Shown: positions 51,229 to 59,995 of the stretch, piece by piece
Layout: the number at the start of each line of letters is the position of its first letter
Position numbering within the stretch: position 1 is the stretch's first letter
Assembly (NCBI GenBank): GCA_963676355.1
Contig: OY781093.1
Coordinates: 434,001-498,000, forward strand
Direction: 5' to 3'
Source of the DNA: JAGLOK01 sp963676355
Lineage (GTDB): Bacteria; Bacillota; Clostridia; Christensenellales; UMGS416
DNA: 64,000 nucleotides
Notes under the pieces: model-generated
Told to the model about the DNA's origin: nothing
The model's input: the letters and a program-made list of their open reading frames with translations, nothing else
The model's database searches: none
Program-made: the position numbers and the translations under genes

Positions 51229-51615
51229 ATGATACCAAAAATAAGGCTTATCTCCATAATAACTGATGATGTGAAGGGGTTGGTCAGTTTTTATAAAGAC
51301 GTTTTGGGCTTCTCGTGTAATGATGAAAGCGGTGATTACGTCGAGTTCATTCACGACGGCGTAAGGTTTGCCATATGTTCAAGAGAGCTGGTGTACAAAC
51401 TGTCTGCATGTGAAAGTTATAAAGAGAAAGCGTTGGGACAAAGTTTTGAGCTGGCGTTTTGGCTGCCAAGCAAACAGGATGTTGACAAAACTTATGAAGA
51501 AATCATAGAAAAGGGGGCAACTGCTGTATTGCCGCCTCACGATATGCCATGGGGGCAAAGGACTGCGATGTTTGCTGACTCCGACGGCAACATACATGAA
51601 ATTTATGCGGATTAA
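51229..51615 (+). CDS. VOC-family (glyoxalase/bleomycin resistance-like) protein
   Basis: 128 residues with two beta-alpha-beta-beta-beta repeats: ISIITDDVKGLVSFYKDVLG at the start and ATAVLPPHDMPWGQRTAMFADSDGNIHEIY at the end. Metal-ligand Glu in the last motif; first-half His/Gln ligands are not clear, so it may be a binding protein. GAAGGAGGAA precedes the ATG. The next gene starts 11 bases after the stop. Confidence 0.8.
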   Translation: MIPKIRLISIITDDVKGLVSFYKDVLGFSCNDESGDYVEFIHDGVRFAICSRELVYKLSACESYKEKALGQSFELAFWLPSKQDVDKTYEEIIEKGATAVLPPHDMPWGQRTAMFADSDGNIHEIYAD

Positions 51616-51626
51616 AAGAGGCAAAG

Positions 51627-52319
51627 ATGAATCATAATATTATAAAAAAAGCAAACGATTTGGTAAACGCTGCAGAGGAAGGCTATGTTGCGATGATTCG
51701 TGAAGATGGATATCCAAATTGCGCGACACGCTCTGTAAGAAATGCTGACGGCATTTATTCCTTCTATTTTACTACTGACAAAGGCGGCAATATGTCAAAC
51801 ACCATAGAGCGAAATAGCAAAGCGAGCGTTTGCTTTCGAGAGGGAAATAACAACGTAACGCTCATCGGTGATTTTGAGATCATAACAGATTTAGAGGAAA
51901 AAGAGAGCGTTTGGGTTGATTGGTTTATAAATCACTATCCGGGTGGTCCGTCAGGTCCTACATATTTTGTTGTAAAGTTTGTGACACAAAAGGTGTCGCT
52001 TTGGATGGATAACCAATCGCTTCATTTTAATATTGATGATATAATAAAGCCTCAGTCAAGATGCGGTCTTTTATGTGAAGGGTGCGCATTCCGCGAGCCT
52101 TATAACTGCGGAGGATGTATAGAAACACTCGGACATCCGTTCCACGGCGAATGCCCTATAGCAATATGCGCTCAGAAAAAAGGCTTTGAGCACTGCGGGC
52201 AGTGCCCCGACATGCCGTGTGATAAGCTGTACGAATATTCCTGCGGCGACGGTGAGCATTGCGACAATCCCAAAGGAGCACGACTTGAGATATTAAAATA
52301 TTGGAGCAAGAATGGTTAA
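51627..52319 (+). CDS. PNPOx-like domain fused to DUF3795 Cys-rich domain
   Basis: 230 residues. Residues 1-135 follow the split-barrel flavin-binding fold of pyridoxamine-phosphate-oxidase-like proteins (GYVAMIREDGYPNCATRSV, KASVCFREGNNNVTLIGDFEI). Residues 143-220 are a DUF3795-type domain with about fourteen Cys in CGLLCEGCAF, CGGCIETLG, CPIAICAQKKGFEHCGQCPDMPCDKL and CGDGEHCDN, likely to bind zinc or an iron-sulfur cluster. AAAGAGG precedes the ATG. It overlaps the next gene by 8 bp. Confidence 0.8.
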   Translation: MNHNIIKKANDLVNAAEEGYVAMIREDGYPNCATRSVRNADGIYSFYFTTDKGGNMSNTIERNSKASVCFREGNNNVTLIGDFEIITDLEEKESVWVDWFINHYPGGPSGPTYFVVKFVTQKVSLWMDNQSLHFNIDDIIKPQSRCGLLCEGCAFREPYNCGGCIETLGHPFHGECPIAICAQKKGFEHCGQCPDMPCDKLYEYSCGDGEHCDNPKGARLEILKYWSKNG

Positions 52320-53382
52320 AGTGGAAAAAGATAAGGCGATGTATTTAAGCCTTAAACGGCAAAATCTCATAAAGCGGAATGATAATGCGGACTATGAAAA
52401 ACTATTCCGCTTGATGTCGCCTGTACCGACGCTCTTTTGGACTGCGCCGGGAGAACCTCCATTAATTCAATACCGTCACAGCGATGATGACAGAACGCTT
52501 AATAATTATAACCGCTCAAGCAGAACAATCATTAAGGGCAGGTTCCGCGGCGGAAATGTGGGATATATTTATGCTGATGAGCTTCCGCTTTTTATGGCGG
52601 CATATAAAAAAGACATAAAGCGGTTTTCGGAAAATGATTTTATCGTACTTGAAACTTTAAAAAACGAAGGCGCAATGAATATCGCGATGATAAAGGAGAT
52701 AACAGGCCTTTTGTCAAAGCATATCGCAGCGTCATTGCAGAAGTTGCAAAAAGCGTTCATCGTGTTTGAAGATCAGGTGGACGGCGAACGGGACAGGGCA
52801 TGGTACATATTAGAGGATGAATTCTATGATACAGACCTTAGCAAATTCACAAAGGAACAAGCTATGGCGGAAGTTATCTTGCGCTTTGTATACTTAAATG
52901 TATTTTTCAATGAAAGCATGGTAAAGTCTTTCACTAAGTTTGCAAACAAGGATATAAAAAACGTTTTGCAGGTGCTTATTGAAGATGACAAATTGATTAA
53001 TGTTTCCTCCGATCGTGGAGATGGGTATATTTTAAAAGAAGATTTAGGCGAAATAGAGGCCTCGCCAAGTGATATTCCTGATGACATTTATATATTGGAC
53101 TTAAATGATTACCTTGTTCGTTCAAACGAGGAGGAGCTTAAAAAGCGCTTTGATCCTGCGCCGTATAAAACTTTGCACTATATTTTAAAGCAAGGCGAAT
53201 TTATCGGCACTCTGGTGGGTAGATTCACATTTGGGCCGCCGGAGCTGGAAGATGTGATGCTTGATTTATCTACTGATAAAATACTTGCCTATAGGCAGAG
53301 GATAATAGAAGCTGTTGAAGAGAAATATGACCCTCATCAAACGCTTTTGCTCAGGTATTGCGGAGAGACGAGGGTGCATTAG
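52312..53382 (+). CDS. AlkZ/YcaQ-like winged-helix protein
   Basis: 356 residues. Three winged-helix units in tandem can be seen: an N-terminal region with SLKRQNLIKR, a middle one (NIAMIKEITGLLSKHIAASLQKLQK) and a C-terminal domain with GEFIGTLVGRFTFGPPELEDV. The layout resembles the AlkZ (HTH_42) family that unhooks DNA crosslinks. The catalytic QxQ/QxD motif of AlkZ is not apparent, so this may be a regulator. Overlaps the PNPOx-DUF3795 gene by 8 bp and the convergent RDD gene by 4 bp. Confidence 0.5.
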   Translation: MVKVEKDKAMYLSLKRQNLIKRNDNADYEKLFRLMSPVPTLFWTAPGEPPLIQYRHSDDDRTLNNYNRSSRTIIKGRFRGGNVGYIYADELPLFMAAYKKDIKRFSENDFIVLETLKNEGAMNIAMIKEITGLLSKHIAASLQKLQKAFIVFEDQVDGERDRAWYILEDEFYDTDLSKFTKEQAMAEVILRFVYLNVFFNESMVKSFTKFANKDIKNVLQVLIEDDKLINVSSDRGDGYILKEDLGEIEASPSDIPDDIYILDLNDYLVRSNEEELKKRFDPAPYKTLHYILKQGEFIGTLVGRFTFGPPELEDVMLDLSTDKILAYRQRIIEAVEEKYDPHQTLLLRYCGETRVH

Positions 53383-53759
53383 GCTTTTGCGACCACTTGT
53401 GTATTTGCGATTTTATCACCCAGACGTCTACTATTTTTATCTATTACAATTATAATAAATTCAATAGGCCATATAAGTAAGAATAAGTTTCTGATTATCA
53501 GCTTATGAATTTTCGGGTTCTTTTCAAAATTATCATATTTGCGCACATAAAGCCCAAAGACTCTTTTTCCAACACTCCTACCGCCAAAAATATCTTTGAG
53601 TGATATTGAGATTAATAGAATTAACATAAAAATAGGAAATATCTCTTTAAAAGAATCAAAGGGTACAAATAGAATAAATGGGGGAACAAAAATTACTATA
53701 TAAATCAAATAGTCAATAAAGAATGCAGCTAGGCGCTTTCCGATGTCGGCTTTTTTCAC
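53379..53759 (-). CDS. RDD-family membrane protein
   Basis: 126 residues. The start is taken as GTG at 53759 because GGAGG lies seven bases before it; the ATG two codons earlier abuts the GGAGGT. RDD pattern: IGKRLAAFFIDYLIYIV with Arg and Asp, DIFGGRSVGKRVFGLYVRK in the middle, and NSRRLGDKIANTQVV at the end. Three membrane segments. Function unknown; some RDD proteins exchange Na+ for H+ or help other transporters. Confidence 0.75.
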   Translation of the reverse strand: MKKADIGKRLAAFFIDYLIYIVIFVPPFILFVPFDSFKEIFPIFMLILLISISLKDIFGGRSVGKRVFGLYVRKYDNFEKNPKIHKLIIRNLFLLIWPIEFIIIVIDKNSRRLGDKIANTQVVAKA

Positions 53760-53981
53760 GAACATACCTCCGATTACAGCTATCTGCAACATTATACCAC
53801 TAATTTCCAATAGTATAAAGATACCTTAATCATTATATATAAAAATAAACTAAGCAACATTGCGTAATTTTGCTTGATAATAAACTTATTTTAAATATAT
53901 CTCCCAGATACATCAAATGTATAGTAGAATGTAGGTCATTGAAAATTAACAGCTAAATGCGTTATTAATATCGGAGATGTA

Positions 53982-54701
53982 ATGAATCAAAATACACAGA
54001 AAAAAATTGTGTTGCCAGCCATAGTTAATTTTGCTATAGGGCTTATACTAATATCCTTTGGGATGGCTATCATGTTGGCTGTAAAAAAAGGAATGTCGCC
54101 TGCGGCTTCATTTCCCGTAACGGTATATGAAGTGGTAAACGTTCTTACGGCAGGCAGATGGATAACAATCATACAGATAATATTTATAATTGCGACTATA
54201 GTTATCAGCAAGCAAATAAAAGTATCACACGCACTGTCGTTTGTGACAGTTATTATACTGGGATTATTGATTGATGGGTTTGAATTTCTACTGATTCCAA
54301 TTGTGCCAAGCGGATTATTTGTTCAGATAATAATTATATTGCTGTCATGCGTATTTATGTCTACGGGAGTCATCTTTTTGCTGCTTAGTAAGTATCCTCC
54401 TATGCCGGACTTGTTTTTTTTGAATGAACTTTTTGTAAAATACAAAATATCTGTAGGAAAAACAAAGATGATACTCGATATCACCTCCGTTGCAATAGCG
54501 GCTATATTATCATTTTTCTTCTTACAGGAGTTTATTCATGTGGGAATAGGTACTGTTATAAGTATGCTAAGCCTCGGATTTTTGATCCACAAATTACAAC
54601 CCATTATCCATGCTCGCTTTTCCAGTAGCTCAAGTAAATCGGGTGATAAATTAATGGCTATGATGGAGTATAATTTAGCAGACAGCTTTAAAAAACTGTG
54701 A
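53982..54701 (+). CDS. YczE/YitT-like membrane protein
   Basis: 239 residues, five or six membrane segments. The opening ILISFGMAIMLAVKKGMSPAASFP, with KKGMSP in a loop, is typical of the YczE/DUF6198 group related to YitT. The tail is Ser-rich and cytoplasmic. CGGAG precedes the ATG. Single gene. Function unknown. Confidence 0.65.
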   Translation: MNQNTQKKIVLPAIVNFAIGLILISFGMAIMLAVKKGMSPAASFPVTVYEVVNVLTAGRWITIIQIIFIIATIVISKQIKVSHALSFVTVIILGLLIDGFEFLLIPIVPSGLFVQIIIILLSCVFMSTGVIFLLLSKYPPMPDLFFLNELFVKYKISVGKTKMILDITSVAIAAILSFFFLQEFIHVGIGTVISMLSLGFLIHKLQPIIHARFSSSSSKSGDKLMAMMEYNLADSFKKL

Positions 54702-54720
54702 TATGGGTTACAGTTTTTTT
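54691..54720 (+). terminator. terminator overlapping the end of the YczE-like gene
   Basis: AAAAACTGT / ACAGTTTTTTTT around 11 bases. Confidence 0.75.
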
Positions 54721-54820
54721 GCTTGCCTGAGTATTAGAGGGGCACCCCAATAATTACATATTTTGCCAAATGGCAATTTTAAACCATGTATACAAATGTA
54801 TGCCGAAAAATGAATTTTGG

Positions 54821-57800
54821 CTAACGGCTTTTAAACAGCTCGCGCTCTCTTGCGACCGAAAGCATAAGCTCAATCCTGTTAATCTGATTAACATTGGTAT
54901 CGCCGGGGTCATAGTCGATCGGAATAATGTTTGAATCGGGAAAAGTATCGCGAAGTGCGCGGACAGTTCCCTTACCCACGATGTGATTTGGCAGGCAGGC
55001 AAACGGCTGAGCGCAGACGATGTTTTCCACGCCATTTTCGATAAGCTCTACCATCTCGCCTGTTAAAAACCATCCTTCTCCTGCTCGGTTTCCAAGTGAC
55101 AAGAAAGGCTTTGCACCTTCGGCAATGTGGCGAATGGATGTGATGTTGTCGAACTTATCGTATTTTTTAAGCTCGGAAGCTACAGGTTTTCTTATCCATT
55201 GCATAAAATCGATTAAAACATTGAGCAGTCCTTTTTTGATTTTTGATGGCATTATTCGAGAATATTGATATTCCTTTGAGCTGGATGAATATAGCAGGAA
55301 GTCGTACAGATCTGGAACGCATGCTTCTGCTCCCAACTCCTCTAAGGAAGCTACTAAATCATTGTTGCCACCGGGGTGGAATTTCACAAGGATTTCGCCA
55401 ACAACACCCACTCGAGGCTTGCGATCTCCCACAAGGGGTATATCGTCAAAGTCTTTTATAATTTGCTTAACATCTTTTTTAAAGCGAATTGGAGAAGGTT
55501 TGTAAATATTCTTTCTTACTTTTTCTTCCCATGCTTTATGAAGTGCATCCACTTCACCTTTGTTTTTTTCGTAAGGACGGCAGCGAAGCACCAGCCGGTT
55601 AAATAAATCACCGTACAAAATCGAATACATAGCACTTAAAAGCATCTTATTGCCTATTTTAAATCCCGGGTGGGACTCAAGACCTGTGCTGAGCGAAATG
55701 GCGGGTATATGTGAAAGCCCGCGGTCGGCAAGAGCTTTCCTAAGCAGTGCAAGATAATTGGATGCACGGCAAGCACCGCCTGTTTGCGACATCATAACGG
55801 CAAGCTTGTCTGTATTGTACTTACCCGAATCTATCGCTTCCATAAGCTGACCGATTACAATTATTGCCGGATAGCACGCATCGTTATTCACGTATTTTAA
55901 GCCAAGTTCTTTGGCGTTTTTGGTTACTTCAGGAAGTATTTCAAGGTTATATCCCGCGGCTTTAAAAGAGTGCTCCAAAAGCGAGAAATGTATAGGTGAC
56001 ATTTGAGGCGCGATAATAGTATATTCATCTTTCATATGCTTTTCAAATATCTTGGGAGCATAGTTACTGTATTTTGTTTTCTCAGGATTATTACCAGTGT
56101 CACTTCGTTCGTCAATTGCAGCCTTTAAAGAGCGCAAGCGTATGCGTGCCGCGCCAAGATTGCTGACTTCATCTATCTTGATTAGAGTAAACGTCTTTCC
56201 ATATGCTTTTAATATCTCTTCCACCTGATCGGAAGTTATAGCATCCAAACCGCAGCCGAAAGAATTAAGCTGAACAAGCTCCAACCCGTCTGTTTCGCCT
56301 ACAACTTGTGCTGCAGCGTAAAGCCTTGAGTGATAAACCCATTGATCGAGTATGCGAAGTTTTTTGTAGTCTTTGTCTAGTTGAGCCACAGAGTCCTCGG
56401 TCAAAACAGCAAACCCAAGTTGGTTTATAATCGCAGGTATGCCATGGTGTATCTCATGGTCTGTGTGATATGGTCTGCCGGCCAGTACGATTCCGGGATA
56501 TTTACCGCTTTTCACTTCATGCAGTATGTGTTCGCCCTCTTTGCGCATTTTGTGACGGAAGTGGTTAAGCTCGGCCTCTGCTTTTTTTACCGCATGGCGT
56601 ATCTCTTTTTCGGATATACCCTTATCTTCGAATGCTTCGGCAAGCTGAGAGCTTAGCACTTTCGTATCGTGCAAAGTCAGAAACGGACGCATGAAAGGCA
56701 TAGTACCATCGCGTATAGGCTCTACATTGTTTTTAATGTTTTCGGCGTATGATGCCACTATTGGACAATTATAATGATTGTCTGTGCCGTCAAATTCTCG
56801 CGCATCATAGGGGATGCAAGGATAGAAGATGAAATCAACACCTTTTTCAACCAAGTCCATTACGTGACCATGCATCAGTTTTGCCGGATAGCACTCAGAC
56901 TCTGAAGGAATTGACTCAAGCCCTTTTTCAAATATAGTCTTGCTGGAAGGTTCCGAAAGCACAACGCTATATCCAAGCTCTGTAAAGAATGTGTGCCATA
57001 GCGGATAGTTTTCAAACATATTAAGTCCACGCGGGATGCCTACAGTGCCACGTGGAGCATTTTCAGGATTAAGCGACTCATACCCGAACAGTAGCTCGTT
57101 TTTATATGCAAAAAGATTGGGCAATTTATTATCGTTATAGTTTAAGACACCTGCACCTTTTTCGCATTTGTTGCCGGAAAGATGCCTTTGTCCGTTGCTG
57201 AATTTATTAATTGAGAGCAGGCATGCGTTTTCACAGCCTTTGCATCGTGTATGTGTCATTACCACTTTAAAATCAGACAGTTCTGCTTCACTTAATAGAG
57301 ATGTTGGCTGATTTTTTGCGCAGCGTTCTTTTGCAATAAGCGCAGCGCCAAATGCACCCATAAGTCCTGCGATTTTTGGACGGACGACTTGTTTTCCTGT
57401 TATCTTTTCTGTCGCGCGAAGCACAGCATCGTTTAAAAATGTGCCGCCTTGCACAACAATGTGTCCACCGAGAGCTTCTGGATTGCGTAGCTTTATAACT
57501 TTATATAACGCGTTTTTTATTACAGAATAGGAAAGTCCAGCCGAGATGTCGCCGACATCAGCGCCTTCTTTTTGCACCTGTTTTATTCGTGAATTCATAA
57601 ACACTGTGCAGCGTGTTCCCAAATCCATTGGATTTTTCGCAAAAATAGCTTTGTTTGCAAACTCAGGAACTTCAAGCTCCATAGCCTTTGCCAAAGACTC
57701 TATGAATGAACCACAACCGGAAGAGCATGCTTCGTTTAGGATAACTTGATTTATAATTCCGTCTTTTACGGTGATACACTTCATGTCCTGACCACCGATG

Positions 57801-59062
57801 TCCAGCAAAAATTCAACCTCTGGATCAAAAAATGAAGCGGCTGTAAAGTGAGCTACAGTCTCAACTTCGCCAATGTCCACACCAAATGCAGACTGGATGA
57901 GAGCTTCGCCGTAGCCTGTGACGCCTGTATATGCAATGGTAGCATCGTCTGGTATTTTCGAATAAAGGTCGGACAAAAACGACTTCATCACTTTGAGAGG
58001 ATTACCTTTATTTTGAGAGTAATAGTCTGCAAGTATTCTGTTGTCTTCATCGAGGAGCACCATCTTTGTGGTGGTGCTGCCGGCATCTATTCCCAGATAG
58101 CATTTTCCTGAATATTGTGATAAATCAGCGTGTTCTACTTTTGCTTTGTTATGACGCTCTGTAAAATCAGCATATTCTTTTTCGCTTTCAAATAAAACAT
58201 CAAGACTTTGTAAAGAGAATTCTTCGTTTCCTGTGCGCTTTGCCTTTTGCCAGTCAGCATGAAGGTCTTCAAGGCTTGTTTCTTCGCCGTCTGCCATCAT
58301 CGCACAGCCCATCGCCACAAACATTTTGCCGTTTTCAGGCTCAATCACCTGATCGGGAGAAAGTTTGAGGGTTTTGGAAAAAAGCTTTCTTAGCTCCGGC
58401 ATAAATGAAAGTGGTCCGCCCAAGAATGCAACATTGCCACGTATAGGCCTTCCGCAAGCAAGGCCTCCAATGGTTTGGTTTACAACGGCTTGAAATATAG
58501 AGGCTGCAATGTCCTCACGGGAAGCACCTTCGTTTAAAAGTGGTTGAACATCGCTTTTGGCAAACACTCCACATCTTGCAGCGATGGGATAGATAACGCT
58601 ATGCTTAGAAGCAAGTGTATTAATTCCTGCGGCGTCTGTTCCCATGAGGCTTGCCATTTGGTCGATAAACGCGCCAGTCCCGCCTGCACATGTTCCGTTC
58701 ATTCGCTGCTCAACTGTTCCGGAAAAATATGTTATCTTGGCATCTTCGCCGCCTAGCTCTATAGCTACATCGGTTTTAGGGATAACAGTGCGCACGCATT
58801 TAGCGGCGGCTATGACTTCTTGAACAAACTGGATGCCAAGCTTTTTTGAAACGCCGAGCCCACCAGAGCCTGTGCATGCGATTTTTGCATTTATGTTTCC
58901 GAGGTTTTTAAGGGCTTTAAACAGAAGCGCCTCTACAGATGTATATAAATCTGAATAATGGCGCATGTAATTTTGGTATTCTAAATTGTTTTGGTTGTCG
59001 AGTACCGCAATTTTTACAGTTGTAGAACCGACATCGATGCCTATTAAATAGTTTTTACTCAT
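54821..59062 (-). CDS. 2-hydroxyacyl-CoA dehydratase activase, double BadF/HgdC plus DUF2229 type
   Basis: 1413 residues. Two actin-like ATPase domains in tandem (start LIGIDVGSTTVKIAVLDN; second at about 321, CYLGIDAGSTTTKMVLLDE with DIGGQDMKCI and EACSSGCGSFIESLAKA). A DUF2229 region with CKGCENACLL near residue 615 follows, then a long C-terminal domain with HgdB-like motifs (ECYPAKLMHGH, NDACYPAIIVIGQ). Activases of this family use ATP to inject an electron from a 4Fe-4S cluster into 2-hydroxyacyl-CoA or benzoyl-CoA dehydratases. Here the activase and a dehydratase-like part are joined, and no dehydratase subunits or CoA-transferase lie nearby, so its substrate is open. Ribosome binding site weak. 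Confidence 0.85.
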   Translation of the reverse strand: MSKNYLIGIDVGSTTVKIAVLDNQNNLEYQNYMRHYSDLYTSVEALLFKALKNLGNINAKIACTGSGGLGVSKKLGIQFVQEVIAAAKCVRTVIPKTDVAIELGGEDAKITYFSGTVEQRMNGTCAGGTGAFIDQMASLMGTDAAGINTLASKHSVIYPIAARCGVFAKSDVQPLLNEGASREDIAASIFQAVVNQTIGGLACGRPIRGNVAFLGGPLSFMPELRKLFSKTLKLSPDQVIEPENGKMFVAMGCAMMADGEETSLEDLHADWQKAKRTGNEEFSLQSLDVLFESEKEYADFTERHNKAKVEHADLSQYSGKCYLGIDAGSTTTKMVLLDEDNRILADYYSQNKGNPLKVMKSFLSDLYSKIPDDATIAYTGVTGYGEALIQSAFGVDIGEVETVAHFTAASFFDPEVEFLLDIGGQDMKCITVKDGIINQVILNEACSSGCGSFIESLAKAMELEVPEFANKAIFAKNPMDLGTRCTVFMNSRIKQVQKEGADVGDISAGLSYSVIKNALYKVIKLRNPEALGGHIVVQGGTFLNDAVLRATEKITGKQVVRPKIAGLMGAFGAALIAKERCAKNQPTSLLSEAELSDFKVVMTHTRCKGCENACLLSINKFSNGQRHLSGNKCEKGAGVLNYNDNKLPNLFAYKNELLFGYESLNPENAPRGTVGIPRGLNMFENYPLWHTFFTELGYSVVLSEPSSKTIFEKGLESIPSESECYPAKLMHGHVMDLVEKGVDFIFYPCIPYDAREFDGTDNHYNCPIVASYAENIKNNVEPIRDGTMPFMRPFLTLHDTKVLSSQLAEAFEDKGISEKEIRHAVKKAEAELNHFRHKMRKEGEHILHEVKSGKYPGIVLAGRPYHTDHEIHHGIPAIINQLGFAVLTEDSVAQLDKDYKKLRILDQWVYHSRLYAAAQVVGETDGLELVQLNSFGCGLDAITSDQVEEILKAYGKTFTLIKIDEVSNLGAARIRLRSLKAAIDERSDTGNNPEKTKYSNYAPKIFEKHMKDEYTIIAPQMSPIHFSLLEHSFKAAGYNLEILPEVTKNAKELGLKYVNNDACYPAIIVIGQLMEAIDSGKYNTDKLAVMMSQTGGACRASNYLALLRKALADRGLSHIPAISLSTGLESHPGFKIGNKMLLSAMYSILYGDLFNRLVLRCRPYEKNKGEVDALHKAWEEKVRKNIYKPSPIRFKKDVKQIIKDFDDIPLVGDRKPRVGVVGEILVKFHPGGNNDLVASLEELGAEACVPDLYDFLLYSSSSKEYQYSRIMPSKIKKGLLNVLIDFMQWIRKPVASELKKYDKFDNITSIRHIAEGAKPFLSLGNRAGEGWFLTGEMVELIENGVENIVCAQPFACLPNHIVGKGTVRALRDTFPDSNIIPIDYDPGDTNVNQINRIELMLSVARERELFKSR

Positions 59063-59156
59063 AGATTTTAAAATATTTCTTTTCTTTAGTATAAAAGTTT
59101 ATCACTTGAAAGGTGCATAAACAAGACGAATAATTTATCAAAAATGTAAATTTTGC

Positions 59157-59561
59157 TTATAATGCGATTTTGCCGTCTAAGACATCCTTTAAAGTAATGG
59201 AATCAAAAAGCTCAGCTAAATCTTGATTAATCTTCTCGTACACATTAATTCGTACACATTGCTCAAGTATGGTTTCTTTATCATATTTTTTTTCTGTAAC
59301 CCTTAGGTCACCTTCAAGCAGGCGCAAAACATCGCCGATTATTATCTCATCAGCCTTTTTTACAGAAAAATATCCTCCCTGTGGACCTTTAGCCGAGCCT
59401 ATATAACCTGCGCGCTTTAAATCCTTTGCTACCTGCTCGAGATAGTTAACCGATACTTCCTGTCTTCTAGCTATGCTTTTTAGAGTGACTACATCATTTT
59501 GGTGGCTGCTTAAATCCACAAGCATTCTAAGGCCATATCGGCCTCTTGTTGATAATTTCAT
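59157..59561 (-). CDS. Rrf2-family regulator (CymR-like, no cluster ligands)
   Basis: 134 residues. N-terminal winged helix MKLSTRGRYGLRMLVDL, SVNYLEQVAKDLKRAGYI, GPQGGYFSVKK. Only one Cys, in ILEQCVRIN, so the three-Cys cluster site of IscR is absent. Rrf2 proteins of this kind (CymR) sense cysteine status together with CysK and repress sulfur uptake. It overlaps its paralogue by four bases and is the last gene of the metY-metA-cysK operon. Confidence 0.85.
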   Translation of the reverse strand: MKLSTRGRYGLRMLVDLSSHQNDVVTLKSIARRQEVSVNYLEQVAKDLKRAGYIGSAKGPQGGYFSVKKADEIIIGDVLRLLEGDLRVTEKKYDKETILEQCVRINVYEKINQDLAELFDSITLKDVLDGKIAL

Positions 59562-59992
59562 TGCTCACCCACCTTGCTTAGCCTGTCTTCGTAGTCTTTT
59601 GTAAGAGTTGCTATTGAGATCGTATCTATGGTGGATGTAATCTTAGTGTATGCAGCATCCCAAAGCTTGTGAGTTAGACAGCTGCCTTGGCGTGTGCATG
59701 TTTCAGATTCTGTGCATCTTACAAGAGAAAGGTGGCCTTCAACGGAATTTAGCACATCGCCGACTGTTATATCTTTAATGGGCTTTGCAAAATAATATCC
59801 GCCGTATTTACCCTTTTTACTTAACACGATTCCATCCTTTTTCAGGTTGCGAAAAAGCTGCTCTAGATATCCGTCTGAAATTCCTGTTGCACGGCTTATG
59901 GAGTTCAAGCTGAGTTTTTCCTCGCTTTTGGTCTCATGCCCCATAAAAACTAATGCTTCAAGTGCATATTTTCCTCTTGTAGATAGCCTCAT
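59558..59992 (-). CDS. Rrf2-family regulator with IscR-type Fe-S ligands
   Basis: 144 residues. MRLSTRGKYALEALVFM and SDGYLEQLFRNLKKDGIV give the winged helix. Residues C93, C99, C105 and H108 (CTESETC TRQGSC LTH) have exactly the Cx5Cx5CxxH spacing of IscR, which holds a 2Fe-2S cluster through C92, C98, C104 and H107. It probably reads Fe-S supply. It begins three bases after the cysK stop, with GAGGA upstream. No isc/suf genes are in view. Confidence 0.88.
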   Translation of the reverse strand: MRLSTRGKYALEALVFMGHETKSEEKLSLNSISRATGISDGYLEQLFRNLKKDGIVLSKKGKYGGYYFAKPIKDITVGDVLNSVEGHLSLVRCTESETCTRQGSCLTHKLWDAAYTKITSTIDTISIATLTKDYEDRLSKVGEQ

Positions 59993-59995
59993 TTA

